Source: CAUZFZ01 sp963579025 (GTDB lineage: Bacteria; Planctomycetota; Planctomycetia; Planctomycetales; Planctomycetaceae). Taken from it: a stretch of DNA of 53,460 nt. A program made the position numbers and the translations under genes. Of this stretch, positions 26,201 through 34,177 are shown piece by piece. Each line of letters opens with the position of its first letter. Position 1 is the first letter of the stretch. Below the pieces are notes generated by a model. It was not told where the DNA came from. It did no database searches and saw nothing but the letters and a program-made list of their open reading frames with translations. The DNA lies in contig CAUZFZ010000054.1 of NCBI GenBank assembly GCA_963579025.1, positions 1 through 53,460 of the forward strand. The letters are read 5' to 3'.

Positions 26201-28757
26201 TGGCTTCCGCTGGAATCCAGAGAAGGCCAATGGTCCTGCGGTGATGGCGCTCGCCGAATGGTTTTCCCGAGCGAAATTCGAAAGCGAAAAGTACACGCTG
26301 ACTGTGCAGGTCAACGACAAAGATGTGGATACGCTGGAAATCGATCCGGCTGTCGATGCGACACGACAGGTCGCCATTCCCGCCGAACTACTGGTTGACG
26401 GCAAATCACAGAAGATCAGTCTGCAGCTCGAAGGTCGCGGACGGTTCAGTTACAGCGCGGTACTCAGCGGTGCCGTGCCGGCCGACCAGCTCAAGACGAC
26501 GGCGGACAAGTGGCGAGTGACCCGCTACCGCGAGCCTGCTCATCGCATGCTGGACGGAGTTGTCATTCCGCGAGGATTTGGCGTGCTGATGGGTAACTAC
26601 CAGTACTTCCGCAACCCGCTGACTCAACTGCCGGTCGGCGAACGGGCGGAAGTTACGTTGCAGGTCAGCCGCAATGGTGTCAAAGGCACAAAGAACGAAC
26701 AGCTTGACTACCTGGTCATCAACGAGCCGTTGCCCGCGGGCACGAACGTGCTGCGCGAGTCAATACGTGGTGCGTTTGAACGCTACGAAATCGGACCTGG
26801 CGCGATCACGTTCTATATCGGCGACCAGCCACATCCGGGACCGATCCAGTACACACTCGTTGGCCATCTGGCCGGCAACTATCGGACTGTCCCGACCGTG
26901 GTTCGCAGTTTCTACCATCCCGACCAGATCGCCATTGCTGCTGCGAATCCGCTGCAGGTTCTGGAAGCGGGAAAGCAAACCGTGGACGAATACAGGCTCA
27001 CGCCTGTGGAACTCTACCAGTTCGGCAAGCGACTGTTTGGTCGCGACGACTTCGCTGCCGCCGGACAGCATCTGACCGACCTGTTCAAGAACTACCGGCT
27101 CAAAGACGACATCTACAAAGAAACGGTCCAAATGCTGTTTCGGACGGCACTGGTCACCGATCAGCATCAGGCGATTGTCGAGTACTTCGAGATTATCAAA
27201 GAGAAGTACCCGGACGTCGAAATCGACTTCGACGCGATCATGCTGGTTGCGACGGCGTATCAGGAACTGGGCGAGTATGAGCGTGGCTACCTGGTCTTCC
27301 GCGCTACGATCGAAGGCGCGTTCGAACGCGAAAGTCAGATCGCTGGTTTCCTGGACGACCGAGACGAGTTCGTTCGCTCCGTGGAAGTTCTCGAACGACT
27401 GTTGCACGAGTATCCGGCCGAGTCATACGTCTCGGTCGCGACGTTTGCTTTGGCCGCTGAGGTGTATGGCAAAGCCGCTGAGGCTGGCACGAACGAGAAG
27501 TTGCGCAGTGCCGGGATTACGAGAGTTGACCTGATCGCTTCGTCTATTCACATGCACGACCACCTGCTGTCGACATGGCCGACGGATCCGGCGTCTGATC
27601 GCGTCAGCTTTTCCCTGGCCAATGCAGTGCTCGATCTGGAGCAGTACGAACAGGCGATCGCGCGCTGCGAGAAGTCAGCCAGGCGTTATCCGAACAGCCC
27701 ATTGCTCGACAGTTTCTGGTACGTGATCGGCTACAGCCAGTTCGCACTCGGGAATCACGACGCCGCATTGAAGATGTGCAAACAAGTGTCTGAAGCCGTG
27801 CGCAAAGACGAGCGCACCGGCATCGATGTCGAGGCTGCCAATAAATGGCAGGCCGTTTACATCATGGGGCAGATTTACCACAGCCTCGGCCAGCCCGCCG
27901 AAGCGATTGCTGAGTACGAACGCGTGAAGAGTCGGTTCTCGGACGCGACGGAAGCCATCCAGTTCTTTACGCGTCAGGACATTCGCCTGCCCGAAATCAC
28001 GACCGTTAAACCGGGAGACGATGGCAAGGTCGAACTGCAGTTCCGCAACGTGAAGGAAGCCAGCGTCAAGGTGTATCGAATCGACCTGCTGAAATTCGGA
28101 TTAATGCAGCGAAGTCTGAGTCGAATTACGGCTATCAATCTGGCGGGCATCCGTCCCTATCATGAAATGAAGACGAAGCTGGGTGATGGCAACGACTTCC
28201 GTGATCGCAAACAGGAACTCAAGCTGCCGCTTAAAGAAGAGGGCGCCTATCTGGTCGTCTGCCGTGGAGAGAATCTCTACACGAGCGGTCTCGTGCTGGT
28301 CAGCCCGTTGAAGCTGGAGATTCAGGAGGACGCGACCAGCGGACGCGTGCGAGTCACCGTTAAAGACAGCGGAACAGATCGGTACCTGCGCAACGTGCTG
28401 GTCAAGGTCATCGGCAGTGCCAACAAGAACTTCAACACCGGCGAGACGGACCTGAGGGGCATCTTTGTGGCCGACGCCATCAACGGCACCAGCACGATCA
28501 TTGCCCGAGCCGATGAGGACCGCTACGCATTCTACCGTGGTGCCACATCACTGGGGCACGTTGAACCAGAGGCATCGGCTGCTCCGCAAAAGAAGGCATC
28601 GTCCAGCTCACAGGCACGCGGTGAAGGGCAGAGCAAACGCGAACTGCTGCAGAACCTGTTCGACTCGAACGGCTTGATCCAGATTGAAAACCGCAAGAAT
28701 TATCGCCAACTTCTGGACAACAAGAGCCAGGGCGTGAGAGCAAAGACTGCGTTCTGA
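20283..28757 (+). CDS. Giant TPR / alpha-2-macroglobulin-family protein (2824 aa)
   Basis: I start it at ATG 20283 (GGAG 6 bases upstream), giving a Sec signal peptide MAMHRSLTFLFAVALLACDS. Order: TPR-like helical repeats (about 30-560); a macroglobulin-type beta domain at about 575-690 (VRIYRIDMVDYF near 584); MG2-like stretch GYLFTDRPAYRAGQLVNLKG near 757 and further MG domains; a linker or bait-like region at about 1190-1440; the A2M core AELGYWNPTIVTDEDGKATI near 1525; an alpha/alpha-toroid at about 1760-1990 (LVSCQRDDGAWSW). A second TPR block (about 2220-2570) follows, then a second MG-like module (VKVYRIDLLKFG near 2595) that resembles the one at 584. The thioester site is lost: the place where CxEQ is expected reads GGFERS near 1745. 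Periplasmic or surface; probable role is in envelope protection or protein trapping, but the missing thioester argues against covalent capture. Confidence 0.85.
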   Translation: MAMHRSLTFLFAVALLACDSVSFAAEDSRPDVSSLPPVPETIHDALQNRDYPVAVERIDEQLAKDDVEHADYLLYLKARAQTAGSMLEKAMATFEQLEKDFPKSRWLARSRFGRADVLVQQRNYQAAGLIYQAEAKRLLSSDRRDELARIYLEFADRYFEGVKADDPSGNRKPDYQQALTYYQESLKLNPALATRQRVELRIAHSQRELGKHNEAIAAYSNFLSAYAGEDTKADRKAPAAMEVQARYQLGRTQLAASQFEAARRTWQDFLASDVGKAAGGDLLAEATYRLAHTWQVPAPPSVPDLELGVAAHQRFLKAFPKHDLSVQVVLEIAQSWAHHGRYEQAVTRLTTLIQNAPDAKQTPLARNLLGQALASQKKFAEAIAAWREFLARHPSDPNWSNVQRVVINTEYVMAEVQRAETNYEAARTLWETFLNKYPLDPRAPQILFLFGQMKSAEGLKLYAEQIEAAGDEKRAGPIAPKVKARRLFEAAIADWQRVVSKYPSSEQASQAAFVIGATLEDQLGQLADALKAYKKVQGQYHAQAQQRIQRLTANRLEIVSERKFHSDEAARIKVTTRNIENVSVRIYRIDMVDYFRKMHLATGVEALDIALIDPDKTWDHKIAGFEEYRRIENEIEIPTDGPGVTAVTITGEKLEATTMVVVSDLDIIVKSSRNELFVFAQNSRTGKPQTDVSLLISDGEQVIAEELTGKDGVFQKSFEQLKTIADLRIFAVHEGHAASTVSNLAGLNFAVGLSPKGYLFTDRPAYRAGQLVNLKGIIRWVAEDRYVFKSGEQYQLDVYDARERLIHSRKIALNNFGALAANFELPESSPEGDCRVHLHQPGGEQSYETSFPVHEYRLESMRLELETPRQVYYRGDTIKGTISLKYYYGTPLAGKTIQYQLAGGRQHSATTDAKGEIAFEFPTRRFRESQELELTATFPEKNLNAATSLQLATRGFAINVSTLRQVYISGETFDATINVSDPAGEPVATDLTLEVIERTRVNGRRGERTVETFEIKSNEKGTVQRTLRVDKAGTYIVRVSGTDQFDNRLSGSHSLTISGDDDRIRLRLLADRHQYQVGDEASIRLHWREEPALALITYEGASILGYQLVSLKKGSNKLTVPMASRLAPNFNLAVAVMHGNRFHQTGSEFRVARKLNITLKPEQDTLKPGEDLKVEITTTDPQGKPVSAEVSLGLVQKNLWQMFGDQHDAIDQFFGGGYREPQVRATSSCTFLYRPATRSVNEFLLAEQEREDLAGRNTAAMAALHDARTKQEIAGLVDNFNDLFKQRRYAEAGRIAAYANTIAPSNPIAVNMRIKAQIAGQIAHNATIRNGGEVRFDQLMSVEESLLAVDESLPQNWAGLRGTARGSVVINELLTPSQQLAEGAVNGQLLISGGEFPQSIQPRGRRRASAKRSIGDSGFDPDEALQRLIEQETNGDGWLDAGVTFSRDGRQLLGISEHAANFSLIISQSQNVQLESVASYFTDLSRSEKTIVALNGKGEFQVVNGLPVAALHDLVGDGLQILPRMASAELGYWNPTIVTDEDGKATITFRLPERSTAWTLKSRGINSNALTGQAEVDIVSKKDLFGEIRTPLAFTDGDKATVLIEVHNSTVKKNEPIEVVLKTTIGERTTEIRRPIKSSGPGVEEIAIPVEVVDGDSVQFELTVSSGELVDTSRQAVPISPYGVPVFATTSGTSAQSTIVFVEHDKRLPVDDSRLELLIGPSIDRTLLEAVLGSSITPWHGGRAGGFERSISDVLGGVSLLKMIRRSRAADSPEVQALTARVSAGVARLVSCQRDDGAWSWSGRHAAESDRYLTSRAVWALSLARRGGFSIPADTLEKAVASLKSAFTNSSTSDREGQAIILHGLAQAGAADFAFANRLYRERNSLTASGLLHVALTLIQLDRNEMAEDLVALVGLKTDPATVDQSDAAVLGCIPWMRTRVELHALHLLALEELYPEDKSTEQAADWLLAARRGFRWNPEKANGPAVMALAEWFSRAKFESEKYTLTVQVNDKDVDTLEIDPAVDATRQVAIPAELLVDGKSQKISLQLEGRGRFSYSAVLSGAVPADQLKTTADKWRVTRYREPAHRMLDGVVIPRGFGVLMGNYQYFRNPLTQLPVGERAEVTLQVSRNGVKGTKNEQLDYLVINEPLPAGTNVLRESIRGAFERYEIGPGAITFYIGDQPHPGPIQYTLVGHLAGNYRTVPTVVRSFYHPDQIAIAAANPLQVLEAGKQTVDEYRLTPVELYQFGKRLFGRDDFAAAGQHLTDLFKNYRLKDDIYKETVQMLFRTALVTDQHQAIVEYFEIIKEKYPDVEIDFDAIMLVATAYQELGEYERGYLVFRATIEGAFERESQIAGFLDDRDEFVRSVEVLERLLHEYPAESYVSVATFALAAEVYGKAAEAGTNEKLRSAGITRVDLIASSIHMHDHLLSTWPTDPASDRVSFSLANAVLDLEQYEQAIARCEKSARRYPNSPLLDSFWYVIGYSQFALGNHDAALKMCKQVSEAVRKDERTGIDVEAANKWQAVYIMGQIYHSLGQPAEAIAEYERVKSRFSDATEAIQFFTRQDIRLPEITTVKPGDDGKVELQFRNVKEASVKVYRIDLLKFGLMQRSLSRITAINLAGIRPYHEMKTKLGDGNDFRDRKQELKLPLKEEGAYLVVCRGENLYTSGLVLVSPLKLEIQEDATSGRVRVTVKDSGTDRYLRNVLVKVIGSANKNFNTGETDLRGIFVADAINGTSTIIARADEDRYAFYRGATSLGHVEPEASAAPQKKASSSSQARGEGQSKRELLQNLFDSNGLIQIENRKNYRQLLDNKSQGVRAKTAF

Positions 28758-28795
28758 TTCGAAGACAGATGGTGCGGATCAGCGAGATCGGAGGA

Positions 28796-30145
28796 TCAGG
28801 TCAACAGTCGCTGGACTGTTCCCGTACTGTCTGCAAAGCGTTCAGTCTTCAGCCCCATCACTTGTGCGTGCGTCAGCCACAGGTCGGCCAGTGCTGTTCC
28901 GTCTGCGCAATGAAGGTGTTGACCTGTCTGCAACCGCCCACCACCAGAACCAGCGACAATGATTGGCAGATCGGTGTATTGATGCGTCGCGCCGTCGCCC
29001 AGACCGGAGCCATAAGTAAAAATCGTATTGTCCAGCAATGAGCTGCCATCGGCTTCCTCGATGCCGTCCATTTTCTCGGCGAGATACGCGAACTGCTCCA
29101 TGTGGAATCGATCAACCCGCAACAGTTGCTGCAGGAACTGATTCTGATTGTGAGACATCTGGTGATGGCTCATGGGTTTATTAAACAGTGATTCGTAAGT
29201 GAACGGCGTATCCCAGCGCTCGGGGCCGATCATCAGTGTGGCCACGTTCGTCAGTCCCGTCTGCAATGCCGCGACCATCAGGTCTCCCATCAGGCGGATG
29301 TACTCTCCACGAGGTACATGAGCTTCCGGTGGTTCCTCGATCGACACGCGAGCGAGTTCGCCCTTCATCTTTTCCAGCTTGTCCATTTGTTCTTCGATGG
29401 TTCGGATACCGTCGAAATACTCGGTGAACTTCAGACGGTCGGCCCGACCCAGCGTTCGTTGCATCGTTCGTGCATCTTCGAGCACGAGATCGGTGATGTT
29501 GCGATAGGTCTGAATATCCTGCGTTCCAAACATCCTGCGGTAGGCTTTGCGCGGATCGCGAATTGATGGTGCAACATAACCGGTTCCATACCACGAGATG
29601 TTGTCGAAGTAGATCGACTCCTTATTGTCTCGGTGGCTGTTGCAACTGAATTCCAGCGTTCGGAAAGGCGTTGTGTCTCCGACGTGGTCGGCAACGATGT
29701 GGTCCAGCGTCCGGGCCAGTGGATAGACGGATGATTCCACCGAATGCGCGGTGGCACTGCTCAGAAAACACGATGCACACTGCGCGTGGACGTCACTGCC
29801 GTGTTGATAGAAGCGATCCATCCCGGTAATCAGAGTAACTTTCTGCCTGATCTTCTCCAGTGGATTCTGCGTGGGCGTTAGTGTCTTCAAAGGATGAAGA
29901 CCAACGAAAATCTCGCTCTTGCACGCGATTTCCACCTGGCTGCTCGTGAACTTCGGAATCGCGGCGTCCTGCTCACTCGGAAAAAAACCGCGCCGCACGA
30001 CGCCGATGGGGACGTAGAAGATGGCCAGTCGCTGCGCCGGCGTTGATGTTGCTGGATTGTTCGCGGCCAGGCTCTCGAACCACGGCAGGGCAAGCGTTGA
30101 ACCTGCAGCTCCGCGGAGGAACGATCGTCTTGTCATTGTCGTCAT
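28796..30145 (-). CDS. DUF1552 family secreted protein
   Basis: 449 residues with a Tat-type leader (TRRSFLRGAAGSTLALPW). Family features are RLAIFYVPIGVVRRGFFP near the start, a central GMDRFYQHGSDVHAQ, and the C-terminal IFTYGSGLGDGATHQYTDLP with GSGGGRLQTGQHL. DUF1552 proteins are found mainly in Planctomycetota and relatives, adjacent to PSD-domain cytochrome-like proteins as here, and share the alkaline-phosphatase-like tail seen in DUF1501. Biochemical function is unknown. ATG at 30145 has GAGGAAATC in front. It lies 42 bases after the PSD gene and is surely in its operon. Confidence 0.9.
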   Translation of the reverse strand: MTTMTRRSFLRGAAGSTLALPWFESLAANNPATSTPAQRLAIFYVPIGVVRRGFFPSEQDAAIPKFTSSQVEIACKSEIFVGLHPLKTLTPTQNPLEKIRQKVTLITGMDRFYQHGSDVHAQCASCFLSSATAHSVESSVYPLARTLDHIVADHVGDTTPFRTLEFSCNSHRDNKESIYFDNISWYGTGYVAPSIRDPRKAYRRMFGTQDIQTYRNITDLVLEDARTMQRTLGRADRLKFTEYFDGIRTIEEQMDKLEKMKGELARVSIEEPPEAHVPRGEYIRLMGDLMVAALQTGLTNVATLMIGPERWDTPFTYESLFNKPMSHHQMSHNQNQFLQQLLRVDRFHMEQFAYLAEKMDGIEEADGSSLLDNTIFTYGSGLGDGATHQYTDLPIIVAGSGGGRLQTGQHLHCADGTALADLWLTHAQVMGLKTERFADSTGTVQRLLT

Positions 30146-30187
30146 GATTTCCTCGTCTCAACAAGTACGTTGTACTCGTCACGGTAT

Positions 30188-32269
30188 TCAGTCCAGGTCA
30201 CGATCAGATTCAGACTGCTGCAGGAATGGATCGCTCAGCACGACCTGTCGGATCATCGACTGAAATCGATAGTTGTCAGCGGCGGTTTCACTAACAATCT
30301 CGTCAAGTGCCAGTGAGTCTGTGACGTTCGTTTCGCGGCCAAGTGCAAACGAAAGCAGATGCGCGGCGAAGGCTCGGGTGAAGCGGTCCTTTTCCTCAAG
30401 CAACGCGTCTTTGAACCCCACGATGTCGGCGAATTCGTGTCGACCGAAGAGTGTGCCACTGGCATCGACGACTCGCCCGTTCGCATAGGTATCGCGCCAA
30501 ATGCCGGCCGGGTCGTAATTCTCCAGCGCAAACCCCAGGGGATCGATCCGCCGGTGACAACCGGCGCAATCGGGCCGTTTGCGATGCGCGGCGAACCTCT
30601 CCCGCAATGTCAGGTTCGCTTCTTCGGCTGCTGGCTTGTCGGCCAGCAGGGGCACGTCGGCGGGAGGCGGTTCTGGCGGATCGTTCAGAATCACACTCGC
30701 GATCCAGGCTCCACGTGTAATCGGTTGCGTACGTGTCGCGTTGGCCGTCATCGTCATCACGGCTGCATTGGTGATGACGCCGCCCTGTCGCCGATCCGTG
30801 ACAGGCACACGGCGGAATTCCACAGCGACTGGCGATCCTGCGTTTCCTTGTGATCCGTTGCGATACCAGGCCTGCAACAGATTGCTGCGGTAACTGAAAT
30901 CTGAATCGATGAACTTGAGTATCGACTGGTCCTCGATCAGCACAGTCTCAAACAACAGTAGTGGCTCGAGCATCATGTGCATGCTGGCGCGATACTTCGC
31001 AAAGTAGAATTGCGGATATCGCTGCCGATCGGGCGTTGAAGAGATGATCCGTTCCAATTGCAGCCACTGAGCGGGAAAGCTGTCACAGAACCGCTTCAGG
31101 CGTTTGTCTCGCAGCATTCGCCCGACCTGTCTGGCCAGCACGTCCGGATCGTGAAGCGTTCCTGCGGCCGCCGCGTCGAGTAGTTTCTCGTCCGGAATAC
31201 TGCCCCACAGGAAGAACGATAGCCGCGACGCCAGGTCGAAGTCGTCGCTGGCCTTCGGCTCTTCGTCACTTCCGGCCGCTATGCGGTCATAAACGTAGAA
31301 AAAGCGAGGAGACGCGATGGCCGCAGCAGCTGCTGACTTCATGCTGTCAACGAACGGCTCTCCCTTTCGGAGTTGCGTTACGACATACGCGGTGTAGCGA
31401 TTGAGCAGTTCGTCCTCGACTGGCCGGCGAAACGCGCGTGTCAGAAAAACTCGTAGACGATTACGAACTTCAGTTTCCGTGTCTGATTTCGCCTCAGACG
31501 GAGGTGGAGCGAAGAAATCTGGCCAGATGCCGCACGTCTTCGGATTGAAGTCCGCACTTTCCACGATTGACCGACTGAGCTTCAGAAACGATTCAAGCAA
31601 CAGTGGTGAGAGCGAAAGGTGGTCTCCCCTGTTGTCGAATCCGTGCTCGGCACGGAGGTCCTGTGGGAACGGCGTTACCCCGGCAAGACGTTTCTCGATT
31701 AACTGCGACTTCCCCAGTGGACGACTGCCCGCTTTGAGTCGCTGGGGCATCTTGCCCGTCTCTGGCCGAAAGTAGTTCCCGTGCTCGCGCAGCATGCGCT
31801 CCGGCAACGGAAAGACCACGACGTCCAACTGAAAGAGATCCTGAACCGCGTTGTTGTATTGAAACCGATTCATACGTCGAATTGGCGTACCGGGCGGCGA
31901 TTTCTGCGCCCTGACAGCGACGCGTAAGACATCCTGCAATTGCACCAGCAGTTGTTTACGTGTTTCCGGCGCCAGCGGTGGCTCGTCTTCAGGCGGCATA
32001 TAGCCTGACTCCAGCACATCGACGAGATCTCTCACGAGCATGGGATTCGTCACGAGGTCGTCCGCGCTCTTCAATTCAAACAGGTTGACCTTCCCCTCCA
32101 CCTTGCTGTCGCGCCCGTGACATTTGACGCAGCTCTTCTGAAACGCCGGCTGCAGGATGTCGCGAAAGGCATCATTGTTGATCACACGTGGGCGATCATC
32201 TGCGCGCAGCGGGGACGCTACGAGGCTAGTCGCTATCAGAATCGTTGCGGTCGCAGTTCGCGTTATCAT
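30188..32269 (-). CDS. PSD-type protein (DUF1587/1595/1592/1588/1585) with cytochrome-like motifs
   Basis: 693 residues from ATG 32269, which is directly followed by a signal peptide (MITRTATATILIATSLVA); the longer frame to 32590 adds unlikely sequence. CxxCH haem-type motifs occur at about residue 47 (SCVKCHG) and 567 (CAGCHRRIDPLGFALENYD). The order is the family's fixed one: a cytochrome-like segment, DUF1587 (MNRFQYNNAVQDLF), DUF1595, DUF1592, DUF1588 (TRGAWIASVIL) and DUF1585 (HLLSFALGRETNVTD). These proteins always travel with DUF1552. A periplasmic redox role is commonly supposed but not proven. It shares a 220-base divergent region with the decarboxylase gene. Confidence 0.9.
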   Translation of the reverse strand: MITRTATATILIATSLVASPLRADDRPRVINNDAFRDILQPAFQKSCVKCHGRDSKVEGKVNLFELKSADDLVTNPMLVRDLVDVLESGYMPPEDEPPLAPETRKQLLVQLQDVLRVAVRAQKSPPGTPIRRMNRFQYNNAVQDLFQLDVVVFPLPERMLREHGNYFRPETGKMPQRLKAGSRPLGKSQLIEKRLAGVTPFPQDLRAEHGFDNRGDHLSLSPLLLESFLKLSRSIVESADFNPKTCGIWPDFFAPPPSEAKSDTETEVRNRLRVFLTRAFRRPVEDELLNRYTAYVVTQLRKGEPFVDSMKSAAAAAIASPRFFYVYDRIAAGSDEEPKASDDFDLASRLSFFLWGSIPDEKLLDAAAAGTLHDPDVLARQVGRMLRDKRLKRFCDSFPAQWLQLERIISSTPDRQRYPQFYFAKYRASMHMMLEPLLLFETVLIEDQSILKFIDSDFSYRSNLLQAWYRNGSQGNAGSPVAVEFRRVPVTDRRQGGVITNAAVMTMTANATRTQPITRGAWIASVILNDPPEPPPADVPLLADKPAAEEANLTLRERFAAHRKRPDCAGCHRRIDPLGFALENYDPAGIWRDTYANGRVVDASGTLFGRHEFADIVGFKDALLEEKDRFTRAFAAHLLSFALGRETNVTDSLALDEIVSETAADNYRFQSMIRQVVLSDPFLQQSESDRDLD

Positions 32270-32489
32270 GGCGCCATCGAGTTTCACAGCCTGAGTCGAG
32301 TCAGGTCGTCCGCGTGCGGTGGTCGATGCTCGTACGCAGCAGCCGACTCGGTTCACCCGACAGCGTAGCATAAGGGTCGAATCATTCGCGCGGAGCGTCC
32401 CTCGTATCGGCACGGACGGCGGTTGCCGGCTCGGGCTCCGACCGCGTTGATTGAATCCCGTTACCGGTAACAAGCGACTGGAGATTTCA

Positions 32490-33953
32490 ATGTCCGACGA
32501 CACCGGACACCAAGTCAGTGAGAAGACCGGCTCTGCGTTGGACGCAACACCCGTCCTGCGGGCATCGATCGATCCCGACGCCGAGACCATGCGGCGGCTC
32601 GGTTACGACCTTGTTGATCGCGTTGTTGAACATCTGACGACGCTGAGTGACCAACCTGTCGCGCGTCGCGGAAGTCGCGATGGCTTTGCCGAGCTGGTTG
32701 ATGAACCCATGCCGCGGCACGCGACGCGTCTTGAAGACTGTCTTGAGTTCTTCTTTGATCGCGTCGTGCCGGGAATGACGAAAGTGAATCACCCACGATT
32801 CCACGCGTACATTCCGGGCCCGTCCAGTTTTGCCGGTGCACTGGGACAGATGCTGGCGGCCGGGACGAATCCGTTCGCGGGCAGTTGGCTTGGCGGTGCA
32901 ACGGTTAGCGCTCTTGAATTGACCGTGTTGCGATGGATCGCCGAGATGCTCGGTTACGACGTGAACACAGCCGGAATCTTCACCAGCGGCGGCTCAATGG
33001 CCAATCTTGTGGGGCTCGCCGCCGCCCGGGCCCGCTTCGGCCGCGACACGCTGCAGTGCGGGACGATCTACGTGTCACGCGAGGGCCATGCTTCAGTCAA
33101 CAAGGCTGCGACGATCCTCGGTTACCCGCCCGCAGCCATTCGAACTGTCCCGGTCGACTCGCAGTTGCGAATGGAACTGGCTGAGTTGGAGAAGATGATC
33201 GCAGACGACCGGGCCGCCGGGCACGTCCCATTCTTCGTTGCCGCCAATGCTGGCACGACGAATACCGGCGCGATCGATTGTCTGCCGGAGCTCGCAGATT
33301 TGTGTTCGCGCGAAGTCCTCTGGTTCCATGTCGATGCAGCCTACGGCGGATTCGCAGCCATCGCCCCGGAGGGCCAAACGCTGCTGCGCGGGATGGAACG
33401 GGCAGATTCACTCACACTGGATCCACACAAGTGGCTTTACTGCCCAATGGGGACCGGATGCGCATTGGTGCGAGAAGCGAAATACCTCGAAGGTGCCTTC
33501 TCGACTCACGGCGACTATCTGAAGGACCTGCCTGCCGATGAAGTGAACTTCCTGGATCGAGGTCCCGAGTTGTCGCGTCCGGCTCGTGTGCTGGCTGTCT
33601 GGATGGTCATCCGGTCCGTTGGACGCGACGGACTGGCGACTCAGATTCGGGAAGACATGCGTCTGGCCCGACTGGCTGCGGCACTGCTGCGTGAAGACTC
33701 CCGTCTGGATGTTGACGACCCAGTGCTGTCAGTCGTGACCTTCCGGCATCGCCGCCGTGACGAAGAATCGGAACGTGACCGCGCAGCTCGTGATTCGGCA
33801 CTCATGGAGTCCACTCTGGCCGGAGGCGAACTCATGCTTTCCACAACAATCCTCGGTGAGCAAAACACGCTGCGGATGGTCGTCATGAATCACCGCACGA
33901 CCGAAGCAGACGTGCGTCGTTCAGTCACGCTCATCCGTGAGCACATTGTGTAA
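32490..33953 (+). CDS. PLP-dependent group II amino-acid decarboxylase
   Basis: 487 residues. I chose ATG at 32490 (TGGAG at 32479) over TTG at 32451. The PLP-binding pattern is clear: TSGGSMANLVGLAAAR, the ring-stacking His in VSREGHASVNKAA, HVDAAYGGFA (Asp to the pyridine nitrogen), and the Schiff-base Lys in LDPHKWLY. HPRFHAYIPGPSS near the N-terminus matches aromatic-L-amino-acid/tyrosine decarboxylase-like enzymes. The substrate is probably an aromatic amino acid or another L-amino acid; it cannot be fixed from sequence. Cytoplasmic, monocistronic. Confidence 0.9.
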   Translation: MSDDTGHQVSEKTGSALDATPVLRASIDPDAETMRRLGYDLVDRVVEHLTTLSDQPVARRGSRDGFAELVDEPMPRHATRLEDCLEFFFDRVVPGMTKVNHPRFHAYIPGPSSFAGALGQMLAAGTNPFAGSWLGGATVSALELTVLRWIAEMLGYDVNTAGIFTSGGSMANLVGLAAARARFGRDTLQCGTIYVSREGHASVNKAATILGYPPAAIRTVPVDSQLRMELAELEKMIADDRAAGHVPFFVAANAGTTNTGAIDCLPELADLCSREVLWFHVDAAYGGFAAIAPEGQTLLRGMERADSLTLDPHKWLYCPMGTGCALVREAKYLEGAFSTHGDYLKDLPADEVNFLDRGPELSRPARVLAVWMVIRSVGRDGLATQIREDMRLARLAAALLREDSRLDVDDPVLSVVTFRHRRRDEESERDRAARDSALMESTLAGGELMLSTTILGEQNTLRMVVMNHRTTEADVRRSVTLIREHIV

Positions 33954-34046
33954 CGGAATGAGTTCAGACTGTTGCCGACGATGCCGTCGCGTCTCTCTCA
34001 GGAACGGAACTCAAATAAGTTCCCGATCTGGAATCCGCGAGACCTC

Positions 34047-34177
34047 TGAGCCGTAGGCGGATTTCTCCGAAATCCGCTGCCCTGGACCAGGGAAGACTGA
34101 GCGGCGGTCGATGTGCCGGCAGGTTGCGGTGTCGTTTGGTCCCGATTTCGGAGAAATCGGGCTACGGCTACGGCTCA
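34047..34177. repeat. Inverted-repeat element overlapping the end of the HEAT gene
   Basis: TGAGCCGTAG at 34047-34056 is repeated inverted as CTACGGCTCA at 34168-34177. Inside are two self-complementary blocks, GCGGATTTCTCCGAAATCCGC (about 34057-34077) and CCCGATTTCGGAGAAATCGGG (34141-34161), which are themselves related. The right-hand terminus supplies the last codons and the TAG stop of the HEAT gene. The design suggests a non-autonomous, miniature mobile repeat. Confidence 0.65.

Noticed and set aside
32270..32590. Longer N-terminus of the PSD protein
   Set aside because: The added 107 residues are Arg/Ser-rich without homology signs, and ATG 32269 begins a signal peptide.
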